The notes under the pieces are model-generated. The model had not been told where the DNA came from. It searched no databases and worked only from the letters and a program-made list of their open reading frames with translations. From Heterodera schachtii (lineage: Eukaryota > Nematoda > Chromadorea > Rhabditida > Heteroderidae), in the NCBI GenBank assembly GCA_023374025.1, contig SIJG01000040.1:794871-858870 (forward strand): a DNA stretch of 64,000 bases. The letters are read 5' to 3'. Both the position numbers and the translations under genes were made by a program. Positions 57,227 to 64,000 of the stretch are shown here, piece after piece. Positions within the stretch are counted from its first letter, which is position 1. The number at the start of each line of letters is the position of its first letter.

Positions 57227-60200
57227 ATGTTTTTCCCCCGGAAATTGTGCCCATTCATTTTCCAATTTATTTTCTGCTTTTCCATCATTGGCACTGGCAC
57301 ATCCAATTCGGAGCTGTGCAATTTGGAGCTGTTCAAACAATTATATTTTGAAATGGTCGACTCGGTTGAAGAAATGTTCGACGCATTTGAGAACCCTTCA
57401 AAGCCAAGCGAAGATGAACTGAAAATTTTTCGAAAAAACGTTGAGGAAATTATGACCAGCCGAAATGAGTTGTTCGGCTTTTTCAGTGAGTTTTTTTTTT
57501 TAAATGAAGACATAGCGAGGCTCGAGAGTTTAGGTCTTGACTCTCGAGTCCAAGTCTTGAGTCTGTGGGTCCAAATCAATCTCGGGTTTCTAGGTCCAAA
57601 TTAATACCAAATCTCGGGTCTCTGGGTCCAAATCATTATCTTGGACTTAAGTCTCGAGAAAAGTCAATATTTTGACCTAGTCTCAGTTGATTCAAATCAC
57701 ATGCCTTAGGCCCTACGTCTGTCATGGCCTATATCATTGCTTCAGGCTCGAGAGTTCCGGTCATACTCTTGAGGCCAAATCTCGGGTCTCTGTGTTCAAA
57801 TCAGTATCTTGGACCTAAATCTCGTGTAATTGCCCCATATCATGCCCGAGTCTTGAATTTTGGACCTAAGTCTCGAGTAATAGCCCGGGTTTTGCCCAAG
57901 TCACGGGTTGATCCAATCACTTGTCTTGGCTATATGTCTCGAGTCCATAGACCATATCTGTACTTCTCAGGCCCAAGTCTCGAGTATCAGAATCCAAAAT
58001 CAGGTGTGTCCCGGACCCAATTCTTGAGTTCTTGACCGAATATTCGGCATCGGACTCAAGTCTTGACTCTTGAACCAAATCTAAGATAGAAGGGATGGAG
58101 GAGTGGTCATGTGCAACAATTTAAATGTTTAAAAATAAAAGTTAAATTATTATTTAATTAACGATTTTGCCAAAATATCGGAGGACATGGAGCATCTCTA
58201 TCATACCAGAATGGAACTGCCGATTGCACACATTTACGGGTTTACAGGTGAATAAACTAGAGTAGAGCGGGACCGGGAATTTTGGGCTTAACCGGGACCG
58301 GGACCTTTTCGGGTTGAAAAACCGGGAATTTTTGGCTGGGAAAACCGGGAAAAAACCCGGGACTGGTCCCGGTCCCGGTCAAAACCGGGACCTCGGTACT
58401 CAGTTGTACTCAGTTGTCCGTGTTTTGGTCCCGGTCCCGCTCTACTCTAGAATAAACTGGAAAACATTCATTGGATTTGTATGAAATTAATAATATTCCC
58501 CTTTAAAATATTTTAAAATTTTAAATTTTTGGCACTTTTTACATTTAGTTTTAAAAATAGGTAAACTAATTTTAAAAAATTAATTAAAACAGGTGTAAAT
58601 ATGAAATAATTTTATAGTGCCTAACAGGGATGGCATTCCGAGGCCCCAAAAAATTTTCGGAAATGGAAATCTGAATTCCAACAAATGAGCCGGGCCCTAT
58701 TAAAAAATATTTTTTGAAATTCCACTATTTAAGGAGAATTGCTCAGTGGAATGGATGTTGATGGATGGCAATTAAACAGTGACTATTTGGCCACTCGTTG
58801 GCCCATTGTCCGCGCATTGGTTGGCCAATTAAAACACGAGTTCAACACATTAGTGGTGGAGATGGCACTGTGGGACATGGAGCAGGGCATCAAACAATTT
58901 GTTGTTGCAAATGCCGAAAATGATCAAGCAAAAATATTGGAACAGATGATGCTGTGGGATTGGAAGATGGAATACAAACAGTTTATTGTTGAAATGGATG
59001 AAAATGATCAAACAAAATTATTGGAAGAGATGAAAGAGAAATTCAACAAATTTGTTGATTATGATGATCCAAAAAATGGTGGAGCAACAATTCAAGAAAA
59101 AATATTGGAACATTTTCATACAAAGCTTCAACAGTTGGAAATTGATGAAGCAAATTCATTTTTGTCCATTAAACCATTTAAAAAAGCATTGAGAAAATTA
59201 GCATCATTAGGCGAAGAGATAAACAGTGCCGCCGGCGGGAACAACAACAAAATGTTGAAAGAAATTCAACAAATTTTGCTTGTCCTTAGTGCCGAAAGTG
59301 CAATTGATCTGTTGCGCATGAAGGAGCTGAATGCCAGAGTAGCGATGATGCTTGTAAAGGTGAAATTCAATTTTGGCATAAATTATTATTTTTTAATAAA
59401 ATTTATTATTTCACTCGAAAAACGAAGTTCGATCCGCGATTCGCGGCGTTTTTTGCGCGATCCGCGACCGCGGCAAATTGAATCCACGATGCGCGATCCG
59501 CCTCGCGATCCGCAACCGCGGCAATTTGAATCCGCGATGAACGATCCGCGACTGCGGGATTTTTTTCGTTAATGCATTTTTGCGCTAAATACTTATTTAA
59601 TGACATTTAAGAATTTTTGCACTAAAAAAAATTTATTTATTTTTTGCCTTTTAAGAAGTTTTGCGCTAATTACTTAATTACTTTTTTGTCGAATAATCCG
59701 GCGCCAGATTAATAGTAGATCACTAACATTATCAATCATTATCACTTCACAGGTGGACGACACCCATTCGTACAAAAATGTGTATGAATATATTCGATTC
59801 GGGACAAAATTGAATTGGTATTCCGAGCATATTGTCAAAAAGGTCATGCTAATTACCACCGAAGCAAATGCAATTATGAACCAATTGACCTTTATGTATG
59901 AAGAGGCAAAATTGAAAATTAATAATATTCAAATGGAAATTTCGGAAGAATTGGACATTTATAAGCTAAAAGCATTTGGCGAAATGTCCGAGTTGCAGGA
60001 CGAGTTAAACAAAATTGGCAAAAGTAAGGGCAAACATTTGGAGTTTAAACTCGTGAATTTTTTTTGTTCTAAATTTTTAGAGTACCTTTAAAATTTTCCA
60101 GAAAATACTTGACAACGTCCTTGAAAATATTGCAGAACTTTTGATCATTTCTATTATACTCTATGTTAATTTAAAATAAGGAGGACACACTCATTTTTCG

Positions 60201-61655
60201 ACATTTTGACCACTACCCGTGAACAAATCGAGTTCAAATTTTTATTGTACGTAGCAATTATCTTATTGAATTTTTGTAGTTAAAAAAAATTTGAGAAGCC
60301 ATGGTAAATTCAGAACGAAAAATTTTTAGTAATTAACACAGTTTATTTATAGAAACCTATTCAACAATTTTTGTAAAAAAAAAAACTTTATATGGACAAG
60401 ATTTGCCGCCCCCCTCCCCTTCCATCTTTCGAAAAAAAAAATTTTGTTTGCGAAAGTCGTGAAATATGAGAAATTGAAAAATTTAAAAAAAAAATCGTCT
60501 CACCTAAATTAAAAAGTGCGTTTCGTTTCTTTTAGAAATGCCGCCGGAAAACATTATTTTGCAAATTGGCCTTTACAAAATAAATGATGCTAATCAGATA
60601 CAATGTGGCAAATGTAATAAAATTATTAAAAGCACCGCCAAAGCAATTACGCACCTCCAAACCAAACATAAAAAGAGCAAATACGCCGTCAAATTTGATG
60701 AAAAGACAAAACATTTGGGAAATGCTAATAATGCCCATTCTTTATCGGAGGCCTCTCAAAAAGGTGTCGCATTTTTTGAAATTTTGTATCCATTTTATTA
60801 ATCAGTTTTTTCAAATTTAAATTAGCCAAAAAAAAAATATTACCGGGCGATCCTATGGGCTACGTTTATTTAAATTTAAAAAAAGACATAGGGTTCCTTC
60901 AACCAATTTTTCGGGGTTTTCTGTTTTTTTCCTAAGAAACCTTTTTTTAATTCACAAACCACCCGTAACTACCTAAAAAACATGCTGAGTTGTTTCATAA
61001 AAACTGCAAAACATGGTCCTTTCGTAAAAGTGCCAATTTAAGAAAAACTATAGTACATTTTTCTTGAAAAATCTGTAAAATTGGCCGTTTTACGAAAAGC
61101 CATAACACCCCCAAAAATTACCGTATTTCCTATAATAGAGCCCCCGGGGGCTCTATTTTACACCCCCCTCAAAAGGGGGGGGGGCTTTATTTAAGGCGGA
61201 GGAGGGCTCTAATTCAGTGGGGAGAGCTATATTATAGGATTACGGTAATATTTTTTTTCAAAATTGTAGAAGCACAACAAATCACAATGCAGCACACCAT
61301 GGAATTGGAGCGAATCATCTACCAATCGGGCAAAGTGTATGAGCAATTAGATGCTGCATTTAGTCGTAACAATATGCCAAGAAAAATTATTAAACAGCAC
61401 CAAGAGAGTTGTAAACAAGGCCTGTCACCGGTGTTTGAAAAATTTGAAACTGGCACATCGCCAAAATTGGAGGAAGTAAAATTGGCATTGAAGCAGACAT
61501 ATTTGGACATCAAACCCATTGAAAAGATTGTGTCGGATGAGATTTTCATGGTCAAAAAACTGTACATTATGCCAGAGAATTTGCTAAAAAACGGTGTGAA
61601 GAAAGGAGGAGGAGGACAAACGAAACGAAAACAAAAAGTCAGCGCGAGTTTTTAG
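57227..61655 (+). CDS. Secreted-type coiled-coil protein with a C2H2-like zinc finger
   Basis: Exons: 57227-57485 (signal peptide around PFIFQFIFCFSIIGTGTSNS), about 58166-58247, 58734-59359, 59753-60023, 60536-60763 and 61271-61655 (stop). Junctions from 58247 onward are GT-AG with matching phases (FTG|ELLSGMD, KSK-type, SQK|EAQQ). The junction between the first two exons is not resolved: no good acceptor is in frame near 58166. The body is long, charged and helical, with an internal duplication in the 58734 exon (ALWDMEQGIKQFVVANAEND followed by MLWDWKMEYKQFIVEMDEND). The 60536 exon has CGKC, then 12 residues, then HLQTKH, a C2H2/BED-like zinc finger. The tail is basic (KRKQK). TTTTTTAG just before the ATG could be a spliced-leader acceptor. 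Not recognised. Confidence 0.7.
57510..58080. repeat. Long GAGACTCGAG/TCTCGGGTC-type repeat
   Basis: Over 500 bp of degenerate TCTCGAGTC, CCAAATCTCGGGTC and GGACCTAAGTCTCG. It is the largest member of the family also seen at 14190-14540. It fills most of the first intron of the coiled-coil gene. Confidence 0.75.
58258..58452. repeat. CGGGACCGGG repeat with inverted ends
   Basis: Begins CTAGAGTAGAGCGGGACCGGG and ends CCCGGTCCCGCTCTACTCTAG, exact inverse copies of about 20 bp. The interior is ACCGGGAATTTT/GGTCCCGGTCCCGG. This looks like a small foldback element in the second intron of the coiled-coil gene. Confidence 0.8.
59425..59565. repeat. GCGATCCGCGACCGCGG repeat
   Basis: Tandem words CGCGATCCGC, GACCGCGGCAA and ATTGAATCCGCGATG in an intron of the coiled-coil gene. 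Like the other families, it is GC-rich and palindromic inside AT-rich DNA. Confidence 0.7.
61117..61249. mobile_element. MITE-like element with CCGTATTTCCTATAATA ends
   Basis: Left ATTACCGTATTTCCTATAAT, right ATTATAGGATTACGGTAAT: inverse copies. The interior is GAGCCCCCGGGGGCTC and CCCCCTCAAAAGGGGGG. Same family as 35187-35516. It lies in the last intron of the coiled-coil gene. Confidence 0.75.
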
Positions 61656-63798
61656 CACATAAAAAAACTGTGTACAGAGAGAGAGAGAGAGAGAGAGAGA
61701 GGTGCCAATGCGAAAACACTGTACCTGGCAAAAGTCCGTCTTTTATTTATTATTATTATTTTTAAATTTTCCATTTTATAAAACTTTGTAATTGGGGGGG
61801 GGGGGAGGGGGGTTAATTGGATGGAATTTGTGCCAAATTCCATTTTTAGTAAATAGACGCACTTTTTGTTCATTTTTTGGCTCTGTTGAAATTCCATATG
61901 ATCATAATTTATTTATGAGTATTTTATTTGTCATGTATTATATTTTTAAAAGCAAATGTTTACATACACATACACGTGGATTCACATTTTCTTGGTGTGC
62001 AAATGCACACTAAGGGAAATCGTTTCAGACGCACAAAATGAATTGTAATTTCACGTTTTCTTGGTGTGCAAATGCACGTAAAGGGAAATTGTTATAGACG
62101 CACAAAAAGAATTGTAATTTCACGTTTTCTTGGTGTGCAAATGCACGTAAAGGGAAATTGTTATAGACGCACAAAAAGAATTGTAATTTCACGTTTTCTT
62201 GGTGTGCAAATGCACACTAAGGGAAATTGTTATAGACGCACAAAAAGAATTGTAATTTCACGTTTTCTTGGTGTGCAAATGCACGTAAAGGGAAATTGTT
62301 ATAGACGCACAAAAAGAATTGTAATTTCACGTTTTCTTGGTGTGCAAATGCACGTAAAGGGAAATTGTTATAGACGCACAAAAAGAATTGTAATTTCACG
62401 TTTTCTTGGTGTGCAAATGCACGTAAAGGGAAATTGTTATAGACGCATAAAAAGAATTGTAATTTCACGTTTTCTTGGTGTGCAAATGCACGTAAAGGGA
62501 AATTGTTATAGACGCACAAAAAGAATTGTAATTTCACGTTTTCTTGGTGTGCAAATGCACGTAAAGGGAAATTGTTATAGACGCATAAAAAGAATTGTAT
62601 TTTACGTTTTTAGTGTGCAAATGTATGTAAAAGGGAAATCGTTTTCAACTCAAATAATGAATTGTAATTTCACGTTCTTGAAAAGTGAAACCGTTTTAGA
62701 AGCACAAATGAATTGTAATTTCACGATTTTTGAGGTACAAAAACCCAGAAAATCAATTGTAATTTCACATATTTGGAGTACAAGTGCACATAAAGGGAAA
62801 ATGTTATAAACGCATAAATGACATTGTAATTCACGTTTTTAGTGTACAAATGGACGCTAAGGGAAATCGTTTCAGACGCACAAAATGAATTATAATTTCA
62901 CGATTTTTGGTGTACACAAACTCGAAAAATTAATTGTAATTCACGTTTTCTTAGTGTGCAAATGCACGTAAAGGGAAATTGTTATAGACGCATAAATGAC
63001 ATGTAATTCACGTTTTTAGTGTGCAAATGCACGTAAAAGGGAAATCGTTTTCAACTCAAATAATGAATTGTAATTTCACGTTTGCTTCGTGTGCAAGTGC
63101 ACGTAAGAGTGAAACCGTCTTAGACCCATAAAATGAATTGTAATTTCACGTTTTCCTTGGTGTAAAAACCGAAAATGTACGTAAAGGCAATTGTTTTAGA
63201 CGCATAAATGACATTGTAATTTCACGATTTTTGGTGTACAAAGACAAAAAAATAATAATAATTGCAATTTCAGATTTTGCTATAAAGCGTATGAAAAGTG
63301 AAAAAACTTGGTTTACGTGTGCATGCAAATGTGAAATGGTTTTAGACCAAAAAACGAATTGTATTTTCATATTTTTATGTACATGTGCAGTTCACGTAAA
63401 AATGAAATAGTTTTAGACATAAAAAATGAATTGTAATTTCACCTAACCCTAAAAAGACAATGTGTTGATGACAAATGGCATTTTGTAAAATAAACACTAA
63501 TTGATTTCCATTCGCCGAATTCAAGTTTTATCCATCCATAACAAAATGTATAATAAGTCACATAAAAAAATGAAATGACACGACAATTATTATAGGTAAT
63601 ATAGTCATCATTATCATCATCAACAAATGATAGACAATCAAAATAATTAAATATTAAATGTAATATATAAGTCACATGAACGCGATGACAACCACACAAT
63701 AACATATTATTGTTTTGTAATATTTAACGGCACAACACAAAAAATAATGACGGGACGCGGTGGTCGCCATTCATTCATTTGTCCGCTTGTCCTCTCCC
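61656..63798. other. Intergenic region dominated by satellite DNA
   Basis: It starts with a GA run (61676-61701) and a G run (about 61795-61808), then the 69-bp satellite (61990-63440), then about 350 bp of plain AT-rich DNA before the transporter stop. Confidence 0.65.
61990..63440 (+). repeat. 69-bp tandem satellite
   Basis: Unit: GGTGTGCAAATGCACGTAAA, GGGAAATTGTTATAGACGCA, CAAAAAGAATTGTAATTTCA, CGTTTTCTT. Starts at 62063, 62132 and 62201 show a strict 69-bp period. About eight units (62040-62600) are almost identical. From 62600 to 63440 units are diverged and of irregular length, with variants such as ATTTTTGGTGTACA. Because 69 is a multiple of three and the unit lacks stops in one frame of each strand, open frames run through the array on both strands; I do not regard them as genes. 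Confidence 0.93.
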
Positions 63799-63951
63799 CT
63801 AGGCGCGTTTTTTGCCACGCAAACGGTCCATCTCCACCTGCACTTCCTCCAACGTTTTGTTCTTTGTCTCCGGCAAAAATTTGAATGCAAACAGGATGAA
63901 CAGAATCAGCAGCAGGGTGAAGAGGAAGAACACATTCTTTCCCAAAATACC
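63799..63951 (-). CDS. Second facilitative glucose transporter (last exon only, partial)
   Basis: The exon is bounded by an acceptor (TTTTTTGCAG) at 63952 and a stop at 63799-63801. It codes for about 50 residues: the last membrane segment (FFLFTLLLILFILFAFKF) followed by LPETKNKTLEEVQVEMDRLR, the GLUT/SLC2 C-terminal signature. It is a paralogue of the gene at 30230-35599 (PETKNKSLEDIQAEIDR). The remaining exons lie beyond the right end of the window. Confidence 0.9.
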   Translation of the reverse strand, partial: GILGKNVFFLFTLLLILFILFAFKFLPETKNKTLEEVQVEMDRLRGKKRA

Positions 63952-64000
63952 CTGCAAAAAAAAGAAGAAATAATTAAAGGGGCACAAAAAACTGCAACAA

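Noticed and set aside
61676..61701. GA run just after the coiled-coil gene
   Set aside because: Short simple repeat without further structure.
62066..62809. Long open frame of 23-residue repeats
   Set aside because: The array is a 69-bp satellite with diverged flanks, is open on both strands, and has no exon signals or non-repeat coding part.
61990..63440. CRISPR-like array
   Set aside because: Units are contiguous without unique spacers, and the genome is eukaryotic.

Overview
The window looks like nuclear DNA of a nematode. Genes are split into many short exons by AT-rich introns with GT-AG and some GC-AG borders. Several start codons sit just downstream of possible spliced-leader acceptor sites (TTTAG or ACAG). 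Intergenic and intronic DNA is very AT-rich and full of small palindromic repeats. A tylenchid (plant-parasitic) nematode is my best guess, from the GC-AG introns and the many predicted signal peptides, but the species is not established.

Layout. 1-153 (+): 3' end of an unidentified gene. 2003-6413 (-): multi-membrane-pass, chemoreceptor-like gene. 7199-13514 (-) and 14648-21355 (+): two divergent paralogues with an N-terminal signal peptide and a C-terminal RING finger. 22492-23343 (-): 3' exon of a protein with two C-terminal membrane segments. 24799-29384 (-) and 39483-44283 (+): two copies of an 11-exon histidine-phosphatase gene on the arms of a large inverted duplication (arms about 24.77-30.43 kb and 38.47-44.32 kb). 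30230-35599 (-): a facilitative glucose transporter whose last exon lies in the left arm; a truncated copy of that exon is at 38471-38671 (+). 45545-47105 (+): decayed coding sequence split by a hAT-like MITE. 47105-54657 (-): a Pellino-type E3 ubiquitin ligase, traced through 14 exons. 57227-61655 (+): a secreted coiled-coil protein with a C2H2-like finger. 61990-63440: a 69-bp satellite. 63799-63951 (-): last exon of a second sugar transporter.

Function. Three genes or gene pairs carry clear signal peptides and a fourth (Pellino) carries a plausible one. Two of the groups are ubiquitin-ligase types. That is compatible with a small cluster of secreted, effector-like proteins, but this is inference. 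Single-base frameshifts in three otherwise well-conserved genes may reflect uncorrected assembly errors or real decay. No viral, CRISPR or prokaryotic content was seen.
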